NCBI GenBank assembly: GCA_900552565.1
Contig: USAK01000010.1
Coordinates: 1 to 57,682 of the forward strand
Source: an uncultured Selenomonas sp.
GTDB lineage: Bacteria; Bacillota; Negativicutes; Selenomonadales; Selenomonadaceae
Length of the DNA stretch: 57,682 bases
Direction of reading: 5' to 3'
Under the pieces are notes generated by a model. That model made no database searches. It was not told where the DNA came from and was given only the letters and a program-made list of their open reading frames with translations. Made by a program: the position numbers and the translations under genes. Shown one piece after another: positions 25,529 to 33,558 of the stretch. Numbering within the stretch: position 1 is the first letter of the stretch; each line of letters begins with the position of its first letter.

Positions 25529-26752
25529 ATGAACTTATCCGTCAAGATTTTTATCTCGCTCGTGCTGGCCGTCATTGTCGGTCTCATCGCGGGTGAACCT
25601 GCACTCCCCTTCATTAACTGGTGGATTGCTCCAATCGGCACGATCTTCATTAACCTCATCAAGATGATGATTGTCCCGGTGGTCCTCTGTTCGCTGGTCG
25701 TCGGCATGACGAGCCTCGGCGATACCTCAAAACTCGGCCGCATCGGTGTCAAGACGATTTTACTCTACCTTGTTACTACGGCCATCGCCATTGTCATCGG
25801 CTTCGGCGTCGCCGGTCTTGCTCATCCGGGTCTTGGCCTGCAGATGACCACGGATGCGGTCGTCAAGGTCAAAGAAGCCCCGTCCATCATGCAGGTCTTC
25901 GTGGCCATGATTCCTGCCAACCCAGTTCAGTCCATGGCTAAAGCAGATATTCTGCCGGTCATCGTCTTCGCCCTGTTCATCGGCGTCGGCATCCTCAAAG
26001 TCGGCGGCGAACGCGCTGACATCCTCATCAAATTCTTTGATGCCTGCGCAGAAGTCTCCTATAAAATCATCGGCATTGTCATGAGCTTCGCTCCTATCGG
26101 TGTCTTCGCCCTGCTGCTGCCGGTCGTTGCTAAAAACGGCCCGTCGGTCCTGCTGCCGCTGATTTCCGTCATCGCCTGCGTCGCTGTCGGCTGCGTCATC
26201 CATGCGGTCGGCGTCTACTCGACGCTTGCCAAAGTCTGGGGCAGCCATACGCCGGTTCAGTTCTTCCGCGGCATGAGTGAAGCCATGCTCATCGCCTTCA
26301 CGACCTGCTCGAGCGCCGCTGCCCTGCCAGTCAACATGAAGAACAGTCAGGAAAAACTTGGCGTCTCGCGTGATGTTTCGTCCTTCGTCCTGCCGCTCGG
26401 TGCGACCATCAACATGGACGGCACGGCGCTTTACATGGGCGTCTGCTCCCTGTTCATCGCCAATGTCTTTGGCATTGACCTCACGTACGGCCAGATGGCC
26501 ATGATCGTCCTCACGGGTACGCTCGCCTCCATCGGCACGGCAGGTGTCCCGGGCGCCGGCCTCATCATGCTCGCCATGGTCCTGCAGAGCGTCAACCTCC
26601 CGATGGAAGGCCTCGCTCTCGTCGCCGGCATCGACCGTGTCCTCGATATGTTCCGTACCTGCCTGAACATCACTGGTGATGGCGCCGTTGCCATCGTCAT
26701 GGACCAGGAAGAAAAGAAATACGCCGCCAAAAAGGCTAAGGCCGCGGCCTGA
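25529..26752 (+). CDS. dicarboxylate/amino acid:cation symporter (DAACS family)
   Basis: This is an integral membrane secondary transporter of the glutamate/dicarboxylate family (407 aa). The family landmarks are all visible: a serine-rich SSAAALP hairpin, NMDGTALYMG in TM7, GTAGVPGAG in the second hairpin and RTCLNITGDGAVAIVMD in TM8. They imply Na+- or H+-coupled uptake of glutamate, aspartate, C4-dicarboxylates or serine, and substrate choice cannot be settled here. The Arg in the TM8 RTCLN motif is the residue usually linked to acidic side-chain binding. ATG at 25529 has AAGGAG upstream. It is a single-gene unit. Confidence 0.9.
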   Translation: MNLSVKIFISLVLAVIVGLIAGEPALPFINWWIAPIGTIFINLIKMMIVPVVLCSLVVGMTSLGDTSKLGRIGVKTILLYLVTTAIAIVIGFGVAGLAHPGLGLQMTTDAVVKVKEAPSIMQVFVAMIPANPVQSMAKADILPVIVFALFIGVGILKVGGERADILIKFFDACAEVSYKIIGIVMSFAPIGVFALLLPVVAKNGPSVLLPLISVIACVAVGCVIHAVGVYSTLAKVWGSHTPVQFFRGMSEAMLIAFTTCSSAAALPVNMKNSQEKLGVSRDVSSFVLPLGATINMDGTALYMGVCSLFIANVFGIDLTYGQMAMIVLTGTLASIGTAGVPGAGLIMLAMVLQSVNLPMEGLALVAGIDRVLDMFRTCLNITGDGAVAIVMDQEEKKYAAKKAKAAA

Positions 26753-26781
26753 TTTTCTTTCCTAAATAAATGCAACTTACC

Positions 26782-26825
26782 AGACACCCTTACAGACTGA
26801 CCAAGTCTGCAAGGGTGTTTTTCGT
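26782..26825 (+). terminator. terminator after the symporter gene
   Basis: ACACCCTTACAGACT pairs with AGTCTGCAAGGGTGT around GACCA, followed by TTTTTCG. Confidence 0.88.
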
Positions 26826-26845
26826 TAAAACGAGCTGGACAGTGA

Positions 26846-27042
26846 GGAGAGGCGGCCGCAGCCCAAAAGAGCAGCGTTCAAAGTTCTGCGTGAAGAACCT
26901 ATTTTTGTCTTCCGCTGTTTCCCTTGAAAAGAGTAACCGTTCAAGCGGCAGCGCGTTTTACTCTTTTCGAGGGATAAATTAAGAGACAAAAATAGGTTTA
27001 GCAGAACTTTGCCGCGGAGCGTTGGGCTGCGGCCGCCTCTCC
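26846..27042. repeat. 197-bp imperfect palindromic element
   Basis: The arms pair in four blocks: 26846-26865 with 27023-27042 (20 of 20), 26879-26889 with 27001-27011 (11 of 11), 26896-26910 with 26984-26998 (15 of 15) and 26921-26936 with 26958-26973 (15 pairs plus one G-T). Short internal loops separate them and a 21-base apical loop remains. It lies between two convergent terminators and encodes no credible protein. It could be a MITE-like or palindromic intergenic repeat, or an RNA hairpin. No target-site duplication was identified. A further small hairpin (27055-27071) follows. Confidence 0.75.
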
Positions 27043-27102
27043 GCCTTTGCTGTTGGGGAAAGTATCTCCCCTCGGCCCGGCCCTTTATTTTTTCCTCACA
27101 AT

Positions 27103-27140
27103 AAAAAAGCTGCTTTCCTGAAATCTTGGAAAACAGCTTT
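27103..27140 (-). terminator. terminator after the amino acid permease gene
   Basis: AAAGCTGTTTTCC pairs with GGAAAGCAGCTTT across a 9-base loop, and the minus strand continues in a T run. Confidence 0.85.
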
Positions 27141-27149
27141 TGAATTTGT

Positions 27150-28529
27150 TCAGTGGATGGCGCGTGCGGCGCTGGCGGCGCGGCGGCGCTGACGCAGACG
27201 GTACCAGGCCATCGGGATGATGAGCATGGGGACGCCGGCGTAAAGGGCCTCACGGAGCTCCGGCTCAAAGACCATGACCACGAGGCAGAAGACCTGTGCC
27301 CAGATGCCAAACAGCGTGACATACGGGAAGAACGGCGTCTTGTAACGCAGCTTCTTATCCGTGCCGAGCGCAATCATGCGCTTGCGGCTGCGGTACTGGC
27401 TCCAGCAGATGGAAATCCACGCGATGGCACCCGTAAAGCCAGAGACGGCCAGCAGATACGTATAAAGTGCCGAATCCGGGTCAAACGAATAGAGCAGGAT
27501 TACAGCCCAGCAGGCGCAGATGGAAACGAGAATAGAGCGCGACGGCATGCCGTTCTTATTGATGTGAGCCAGCGTGCTCGGTGCCATGTCCATGCGCGCA
27601 AGAGCGTGCAGGGCGCGAGCTGCGCCGTAAAGACCAGAGTTCGAGCACGAAATCGCGGCCGTCAGGATGACAAACGCGAAAAACGCACCGAAGCCCGAGA
27701 AGCCGTACTGCGTAACAGCCGCGGCAAAAACGCTTTCATCGAGGCCCGCTTTATCCCATGGCAGGATAGAAATGAGCAGCGAAATCGGAATGATATAGAG
27801 CGCGATGATGCGCCACGTCACATTGCGCACCGCAATCGGGATGCTCTTTTCCGGTTTTTCGCATTCGCCGGCGGCCAGACCGATGATTTCCGTACCCTGG
27901 AAGTTCACGAGGATGATGACCATCGTCAGAACGATGGACCAGTAGCCATTCGGTGCAAAACCGCCGCTGCCCAAAAGGACCTTGGTGCCGATATAGCCCT
28001 GATCGCCGATGAGGCCGAGGCAGATGAGCGCGGCCACGATGCTGAAGGCTGCGAGCGCGATAATCTTGATAAGGGATAACCAGAATTCGCTCTCGCCGAA
28101 CTTATCGACATGAAACAGATTGAGAATCGTCACCAGCAGTCCAAAGAAAACAGCCCACCAGAGCTGACTGACTGCCGGTATAAAGTTGTTCATGATGATG
28201 CCAGCGGCAATCATCTCGGAGGGCACGTACGCCACCCAGGTCGTCCAGTAGGCCCAGCCTACACCGCAGGCCCAGGTCGGCGAGATATGCTCGCGCGCGT
28301 ACGTGACAAATGAACCTGAAACAGGTTTTTCCACCGCCAGCTCCGCAAGGCAGAGCATGACGCAAAGCACGATGACCCCGCCTAAGAGATAGGCGAGTAT
28401 CGCGGCCGGGCCCGCTTTTTCGAGAACATACCCGGTGCCGAGGAAATAACCACTGCCGATGACTCCGCCCAGCGAAATCAGCTGCAGATGGCGATTCTTT
28501 AACCCTCTGTTCATTTTCGACTCGTTCAT
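27150..28529 (-). CDS. amino acid permease (APC superfamily, AAT-like)
   Basis: This 459-aa protein has about 12 membrane segments. The TM1 signature LGGVIGSGYFLGTG and the conserved FQGTEIIGLAAGECEKPEKSIP stretch (TM6-TM7) mark the amino acid transporter subfamily, which includes lysine, GABA and proline permeases. The substrate is not predictable from the sequence. The C-terminus is very basic (RLRQRRRAASAARAIH). The ATG at 28529 has only a weak ribosome site (AAGGTA). The gene is alone on its strand here, facing away from the YigZ-like gene. Confidence 0.88.
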   Translation of the reverse strand: MNESKMNRGLKNRHLQLISLGGVIGSGYFLGTGYVLEKAGPAAILAYLLGGVIVLCVMLCLAELAVEKPVSGSFVTYAREHISPTWACGVGWAYWTTWVAYVPSEMIAAGIIMNNFIPAVSQLWWAVFFGLLVTILNLFHVDKFGESEFWLSLIKIIALAAFSIVAALICLGLIGDQGYIGTKVLLGSGGFAPNGYWSIVLTMVIILVNFQGTEIIGLAAGECEKPEKSIPIAVRNVTWRIIALYIIPISLLISILPWDKAGLDESVFAAAVTQYGFSGFGAFFAFVILTAAISCSNSGLYGAARALHALARMDMAPSTLAHINKNGMPSRSILVSICACWAVILLYSFDPDSALYTYLLAVSGFTGAIAWISICWSQYRSRKRMIALGTDKKLRYKTPFFPYVTLFGIWAQVFCLVVMVFEPELREALYAGVPMLIIPMAWYRLRQRRRAASAARAIH

Positions 28530-28697
28530 TACCTTAATAACACAACCTTCCCAGTGCCGCTTCGATTTGTGATTTGTATAGCAATGCCATCCGCGACACT
28601 TCCATTATTTCTACTAAAGGATACTACAAAACGAGGTCAATTACCATACTTTCAGGAATAAAATTTTCTGATGCCCGCAGACAGACAGAAAATACGG

Positions 28698-28703
28698 TAT
28701 AAT
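28698..28703 (+). promoter_or_regulatory. -10 box of the YigZ-family gene
   Basis: TATAAT lies 29 bases before the ATG. No convincing -35 is seen at the usual distance. Confidence 0.45.
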
Positions 28704-28731
28704 ATAAGGAAGAAATTTTCAGGAGGATACC

Positions 28732-29370
28732 ATGAACCTTTACCGCACCATCAGCGAAGCGGATGCTTCCGTCGAAACGCTCTACGAGATACAGAAATCA
28801 AAATTCATCACGCATATCCGTCATGTCGAAACCGAGGAAGACGCACGCACGTTCATCCAGTCCATGAAGAAGAAATACTTCGATGCGCGCCACAACTGCT
28901 CAGCCTACGTGCTCGGCGAACGCGCCGACAAGCAGAAATCCAACGATGACGGCGAACCCGGCGGTACGGCCGGCAATCCTATCCTTGAGGCCATCAAGAA
29001 AAATGGACTGACCGATGTTGTCATTGTCGTCACGCGTTATTTCGGCGGCATCAAGCTCGGCGCCGGCGGACTCATCCGCGCCTACGGCCATGCCGCCGTG
29101 CTCGGCATTGAAGCCGCCTCCTGCATTGAGATGACACCGTTCACCGAACTTGCCGTGACAATTGGCTACGACCTGCTCGCGAGCGTCGAACACTGGGTCC
29201 GTCAGGAAAACATACGCAGCGAAGAAGCCGACTATGCCGAAACTGTCACACTGCATCTTTTGCTGCCGCCCGCCGAGGTCGAACAGCGCCTCACAGAGCT
29301 CCGCGATCTCACGAGCGCCAATTTCAAAGCCGAAACGGGGCAGACACGGCGCCTTCCCCTGCCCTGCTGA
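28732..29370 (+). CDS. YigZ/IMPACT family protein
   Basis: The 212-aa protein has the UPF0029 N-terminal domain with KSKFITHIRHVETEEDA, GEPGGTAGNPIL and VTRYFGGIKLGAGGLIRAYG, followed by the C-terminal DUF1949-like domain. IMPACT-family proteins are linked to translation control in eukaryotes, while the bacterial role is unclear. ATG at 28732 follows AGGAGGA. It is preceded by a TATAAT and is not obviously operonic. Confidence 0.88.
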   Translation: MNLYRTISEADASVETLYEIQKSKFITHIRHVETEEDARTFIQSMKKKYFDARHNCSAYVLGERADKQKSNDDGEPGGTAGNPILEAIKKNGLTDVVIVVTRYFGGIKLGAGGLIRAYGHAAVLGIEAASCIEMTPFTELAVTIGYDLLASVEHWVRQENIRSEEADYAETVTLHLLLPPAEVEQRLTELRDLTSANFKAETGQTRRLPLPC

Positions 29371-29424
29371 GCCCCCGTTGGTACGGCCAGCACAAAATTC
29401 TTCCTATGTCTGCGATTTGCCGCA

Positions 29425-29453
29425 TTGACAGTATCATCACAGTAACGTATAAT
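29425..29453 (+). promoter_or_regulatory. consensus promoter of the sulfur amino acid operon
   Basis: TTGACA (29425-29430), 17 bases, and TATAAT (29448-29453): a perfect consensus. Confidence 0.88.
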
Positions 29454-29463
29454 ATCTCCATAT

Positions 29464-29486
29464 ATACATAGTAATATGATATGTAT
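29464..29486 (+). promoter_or_regulatory. dyad ATACATA-N9-TATGTAT at the transcription start
   Basis: Two 7-base half-sites in inverted orientation begin about 10 bases after the -10 box, where a repressor would block initiation from this very strong promoter. The regulator is unknown. Confidence 0.45.
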
Positions 29487-29532
29487 TTTACATTTTGACC
29501 GGTATTGTATTTTAGATTAAGGAGGAATTTTC

Positions 29533-30672
29533 ATGAGCGACTATACCCTCGAAGTACATGGCTGTCATCAGTACGATGCAACCGGCGCCATCAGCGAGCC
29601 GATTTACCTTTCCGCAACCTACCGCCATCCCGGCTACAAACAGAGCACGGGTTTTGACTATGGCCGCGTTGCCAATCCGACACGCACAGAGCTGGAGACG
29701 GTCCTCGCCCGCCTTGAGCAGGGCGAACGCGCCTGGGCTCTCTCTTCCGGCATGGCTGCCATCAACATGGTCTTTCACCTGCTGAACCCCGGCGACCACG
29801 TCGTCCTTTCCGAGGACCTCTACGGCGGCACCGTACGCCTGGCCAATGACATCTATAAAAAATACGGCGTGAAATGCGACTATGTCGACACGGCAAACCT
29901 GGAAAAAACGGCAGCTGCCATCAAGAAAGAAACGAAACTTCTCTTCATTGAAACGCCGTCCAACCCGATGATGCGTGTCAGCGACATCCGCGCCCTTGCC
30001 AAGCTCGCCCATGAAAATGGCGCCCTGCTGGCTGTAGACAATACATTCCTCTCGCCGCATTTCCAGAAGCCGCTGACGCTCGGTGCCGACATCGTCGTGC
30101 ACAGCGCTACGAAATACCTCTGCGGTCACAACGATATCATTGCCGGCGTCATCGCCATCGCCGACGCCCAGTCTGACTACGGTCAGACACTCGACCTCTA
30201 CATCAAATCTGAAGGACCGAACCTCACGCCGATGGATTCGTGGCTGCTGCTGCGCAGCATCAAGACGCTTGGTATCCGCGTAGAACGTCAGGAAAAGAAC
30301 GCTGCCATCGTTGCAGAATGGCTGAAAACGCAGCCAAATGTCACAGACGTCTATTATGTCGGACTGCCCGAACATCCGGGTCACGAGCTCCACAAGAGTC
30401 AGGCCACGGGCTTTGGCAGCATGATTTCCTTTAAAGTCAAGACGCCGGAACTCGCCGTCGCCCTGCTCGGCAAACTCAAACTCATCGCCTTTGCCGAGAG
30501 TCTCGGCGGTGTCGAGAGTCTCCTGACCTACCCGATTGCCCAGACCCATGCTGAGATGCCGAAAGAACTCTTGGAGCGCACGGGCCTTGATGACCGCCTG
30601 CTGCGCCTGTCCATCGGTATCGAAGACGTCGAAGATATCAAAGCCGACCTCGAGCAAGCTCTGAATGCCTGA
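29533..30672 (+). CDS. trans-sulfuration PLP enzyme (cystathionine gamma-synthase/lyase type)
   Basis: This is a Cys/Met metabolism PLP enzyme of 379 aa. The tyrosine motif YGRVANPT, ALSSGMAAI, the cofactor region VDNTFLSP and the Schiff-base lysine in SATKYLCGHND are all present. Candidate reactions are cystathionine gamma-synthase, O-acetylhomoserine sulfhydrylase or cystathionine lyase, and these cannot be separated by eye. Pairing with the MalY/PatB-type beta-lyase downstream favours a route from cysteine to homocysteine. ATG at 29533 follows AAGGAGGA. Confidence 0.88.
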   Translation: MSDYTLEVHGCHQYDATGAISEPIYLSATYRHPGYKQSTGFDYGRVANPTRTELETVLARLEQGERAWALSSGMAAINMVFHLLNPGDHVVLSEDLYGGTVRLANDIYKKYGVKCDYVDTANLEKTAAAIKKETKLLFIETPSNPMMRVSDIRALAKLAHENGALLAVDNTFLSPHFQKPLTLGADIVVHSATKYLCGHNDIIAGVIAIADAQSDYGQTLDLYIKSEGPNLTPMDSWLLLRSIKTLGIRVERQEKNAAIVAEWLKTQPNVTDVYYVGLPEHPGHELHKSQATGFGSMISFKVKTPELAVALLGKLKLIAFAESLGGVESLLTYPIAQTHAEMPKELLERTGLDDRLLRLSIGIEDVEDIKADLEQALNA

Positions 30673-30708
30673 ACTCATACACCAGTCTTAAGAAAGTGAG
30701 GGATTTTC

Positions 30709-31884
30709 ATGACTGTCAATTTTGATGGAATCATCGACCGCCGCGGCACTTCGTGCCTCAAATATGACTTTGCCGTCGAACGCGGCTATCCGCAGGGCAT
30801 CCTGCCGTTCTGGGTCGCCGATATGGATTTCCGCGCCCCGCAACCCGTCATCGACGAACTCACGCGCCGCGTCCAGCATGGCATCTTCGGCTACACGGAC
30901 CCGAAGGAAAGCTATAAAGAAATCATCGTCAACTGGATGACGAAACACCACGGCTGGACGCCGTCGACCAAGGCCCTGACGATAACCCCGGGTGTCGTCT
31001 TCGCCCTTGCCGTGGCCATCCGCTGCTTCACAAAGCCCGGCGAAGCCGTTCTGCTGCAGCAGCCGGTCTACTATCCGTTCACAGAGATGATTCGTCAGAA
31101 TAACCGTGAACTCGTCAACAGTCCGCTCGTCCTCAAAGACGGCCATTACGAGATTGACTTCGACGACTTTGAAGAAAAAATCGTCAAACACGATGTCAAG
31201 CTCTTCCTGCTCTGCAGCCCGCACAATCCTGCCGGCCGCGTCTGGACACGTGACGAACTTCTGCGCATGGCATCCATCTGCCTCAAGCACAATGTCCTGA
31301 TTGTCGCCGATGAGATTCACCACGAATTCGTGCGTCCAGGCTTTAAGCATACGGTACTCGCTTCGCTGTCGCCAGAAATCGCCAGCCAGACGATTACCTG
31401 CACCTCGCCATCAAAGACCTTCAACCTCGCCGGCCTGCAGGTCTCCAATATCTTCATCGAGAATGACGAACTGCGCAGGAAATTCCGTGCAGAAATCTCT
31501 GCCGCCGGCTACAGCCAGCCCAATTCCCTCGGTCTCTTCGCTGCCCAGGCAGCTTACGAACACGGTGCCGAATGGCTCAAAGAGCTTCTCGCCTACATCG
31601 AATCCAATTACCAGAAGGCTAAAGCCTTCTTTGCCGAGCAGATGCCTAAAGTCAAACTCATCGAGCCGGAAGGCACGTATCTGCTCTGGCTTGACTTTTC
31701 GGCCTACGGCCTGACGGATGAAGAGCTCGATGACATCATCATCAACGATGCCAATCTCTGGCTCGACTCCGGCCATATCTTCGGCAAGGCCGGACGCGGC
31801 TTCCAGCGCCTCAACATCGCCTGCCCGTGGAGCACGCTCGAAAACGGTCTGCAGCATCTTGCCAAAGCCTTTGCTGACAAATAA
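30709..31884 (+). CDS. PatB/MalY-type cystathionine beta-lyase
   Basis: This fold type I aminotransferase-like C-S lyase (391 aa) has FWVADMDF, GIFGYTD, the SPHNPAGRVWT loop, ADEIHHEFV and the PLP lysine in SPSKTFNLAGLQ. These are typical of MalY/PatB enzymes, which release homocysteine from cystathionine or sulfide from cysteine. It lies 36 bases after the trans-sulfuration gene in the same operon, with AGTGAGGG ahead of the ATG. Confidence 0.9.
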   Translation: MTVNFDGIIDRRGTSCLKYDFAVERGYPQGILPFWVADMDFRAPQPVIDELTRRVQHGIFGYTDPKESYKEIIVNWMTKHHGWTPSTKALTITPGVVFALAVAIRCFTKPGEAVLLQQPVYYPFTEMIRQNNRELVNSPLVLKDGHYEIDFDDFEEKIVKHDVKLFLLCSPHNPAGRVWTRDELLRMASICLKHNVLIVADEIHHEFVRPGFKHTVLASLSPEIASQTITCTSPSKTFNLAGLQVSNIFIENDELRRKFRAEISAAGYSQPNSLGLFAAQAAYEHGAEWLKELLAYIESNYQKAKAFFAEQMPKVKLIEPEGTYLLWLDFSAYGLTDEELDDIIINDANLWLDSGHIFGKAGRGFQRLNIACPWSTLENGLQHLAKAFADK

Positions 31885-31927
31885 AAACCGTCGGTATAGT
31901 CAATATAAATGGAAGGAATGACCCCGT

Positions 31928-32431
31928 ATGCTCTGTATCGGCCTCTCGCCGAACATTGATAAAAATTGCAAAGTCCTGATTCTCGGCTCCATGCCCGGCG
32001 TCAAGTCGCTGGAGGAGCAGCAGTATTACGCACATCCGCAGAACCGCTTCTGGCCGATGATGGCTTATCTTTTAAAAGAAGAACTGCCCACGGATTATCC
32101 GGCAAAACTCTCCATGCTGCTGCGCCATCATATCGCCCTCTGGGATTCCATCGGCAGCTGTGAGCGTGAAGGCAGCCTCGATTCAGCCATCCGCAACGAA
32201 AAGGGCAATGACTTTTCCGCTTTGCTACAGGACTATCCAAAAATCAGGACCATCTGCTTCAATGGCGGCAAGTCCGCGCAGACGTTCAAGCGCTACAATA
32301 AAGAGCTCATGAAGCGCAGGGATATCGCCTTCCATGCCATGCCGTCGACGAGCCCCGCCAACGCCCGCTGGCGCCTGCCCATGCTTGAAGAAACGTGGGG
32401 AAATGTTTTGACAGAGGCACTTTCCCTCTGA
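31928..32431 (+). CDS. DNA-deoxyinosine (hypoxanthine) glycosylase, UDG superfamily
   Basis: The 167-aa protein has the uracil-DNA glycosylase fold with LGSMPGVKSLEEQQYYAHPQNRFWP at the N-terminus and MPSTSPANA near the C-terminus, as in the family 6 hypoxanthine-DNA glycosylases. It would excise deaminated adenine at the start of base excision repair. It follows the sulfur operon by 43 bases, with GGAAGGA before the ATG, and may be cotranscribed with it. Confidence 0.82.
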   Translation: MLCIGLSPNIDKNCKVLILGSMPGVKSLEEQQYYAHPQNRFWPMMAYLLKEELPTDYPAKLSMLLRHHIALWDSIGSCEREGSLDSAIRNEKGNDFSALLQDYPKIRTICFNGGKSAQTFKRYNKELMKRRDIAFHAMPSTSPANARWRLPMLEETWGNVLTEALSL

Positions 32432-32494
32432 TATACTGAATTTAGGAAAACAAATTTCGTATTCACCCCGTGCCATCATCGACAGGAGGTATTT

Positions 32495-32578
32495 ATGCCA
32501 TCTTCCATCTGGCTGATTTTAGCCATCATCGTCACAGCGTTCTTCTTCTACATCGAAACGCGCGACGTCGAAGATTGA
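32495..32578 (+). CDS. 27-aa membrane peptide
   Basis: The start codon follows GACAGGAGG by 5 bases, a near-ideal ribosome site. The peptide is MPSSIWLILAII followed by VTAFFFY and an acidic tail ETRDVED. It is one predicted membrane helix with a charged end, and its stop lies 12 bases before a strong terminator. Small single-pass peptides of this kind often bind membrane complexes, but there is no indication which one. It may belong to the same transcript as the glycosylase gene. Confidence 0.6.
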   Translation: MPSSIWLILAIIVTAFFFYIETRDVED

Positions 32579-32590
32579 CATTCACAAAAA

Positions 32591-32622
32591 CGCCGCACTC
32601 AATAAAATGAGTACGGCGCTTT
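32591..32622 (+). terminator. terminator after the small membrane peptide
   Basis: CGCCGCACTCA pairs with TGAGTACGGCG (one mismatch) around a 6-base loop, followed by CTTTCT. It closes the 29.5-32.6 kb transcript. Confidence 0.75.
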
Positions 32623-32736
32623 CTATTCTCAAAGCTTTTTCATCTCTTCTGGCAGATAAATTTAATATCCTGTCTCTAAAATATGATAAGTATTCTCAAA
32701 AGTTCATTTTCATGACAGATATACCGACAGAAAGAG

Positions 32737-33480
32737 ATGACTTCTTTATGTACAAACTGCATCAACGAAAAGCTCTGCGGCAAGCCCGTTAAATACGTCA
32801 TCAACACGCATTATCACTTTGACCATACTGCCAATGATGCTTACTTCGATGCAGCCTTCATGACACCGGCAAGCGTTGACTACGCTACAATTCCGTACAA
32901 GGGCTTCAGCGGCATCTCCTTCCCGCGCAATTATCCCGTCGTTACGGTGCAGGATGGCTATCCGCTGAACCTCGGCAGCCGCGCGCTCACCATCATTGAA
33001 TTCCCTCATGCCAATCATACCATCGGCGGCATTGCCATTCTCGACCCCTCCAGGCGCATCCTCTTCACAGGCGACGAATTTCTGCTCCCGAATAAAGCTG
33101 ACCTCATCATCTCACGCAGGGACTTTGCCGACAACATGAACCGCGTGGAAAAGGTCCGTAAGGATTTCGACGTCATGTACTCCGGCACCGGCCTCAAGGA
33201 CGGCAGCGTTTTCGATACGTATTATCAGGCGGCTCTCTATGGCATCTCCCCAGACTTCCAGCCAGACAGCACGGCAGCCGCTGCCGTTCAGGGCCGCAAA
33301 CCAGCCGCTGCCGCAGCAGACAGCAGAACCACGGTTTATGACCGCGGACGCGTGCGTCCGGGAGATGCCACCGAAAACGCACCGGAAAAAACGCCTCAGG
33401 GTACACGCAAGACCTTTACCTATCAGGGTTTTCCAGTCAGCTATATCGAACCAGCCGGACAAGACGGCACAAACAAATAA
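32737..33480 (+). pseudogene. 5'-truncated metallo-beta-lactamase-fold hydrolase
   Basis: The reading frame begins in the middle of the fold. The zinc motif THYHFDH (24-30) appears about 50-80 residues earlier than in intact family members, so the first strands with the DTG motif are missing. The later ligands H94 (HANH) and D113 (TGDEF) remain. The C-terminal part contains a Pro/Ala-rich linker and ends in a YQGFPVSYIEP segment. No signal peptide or upstream in-frame coding sequence is visible. A weak site (GAAAGAG) precedes ATG 32737, so a fragment could be translated. I regard it as a remnant, but a start in another frame or an assembly error cannot be excluded. Confidence 0.62.
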
Positions 33481-33491
33481 ACGAATAAAAT

Positions 33492-33533
33492 AAAACAGCA
33501 GCATCCTGCAGAGGCAGGGTACTGCTGTTTTTT
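33492..33533. terminator. terminator between the MBL gene and feoB
   Basis: AACAGCAG/CTGCTGTT outer and CCTGC/GCAGG inner stems are followed by TTTTTT on the plus strand. An A run on the other side makes it usable by feoB in reverse. Confidence 0.88.
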
Positions 33534-33558
33534 ATACTATGCTGAAAAATTTATCCTA

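Noticed and set aside
26770..26982. 70-aa plus-strand frame across the symporter terminator and palindrome
   Set aside because: It spans a terminator and one arm of the palindrome, with no ribosome site and no domain.
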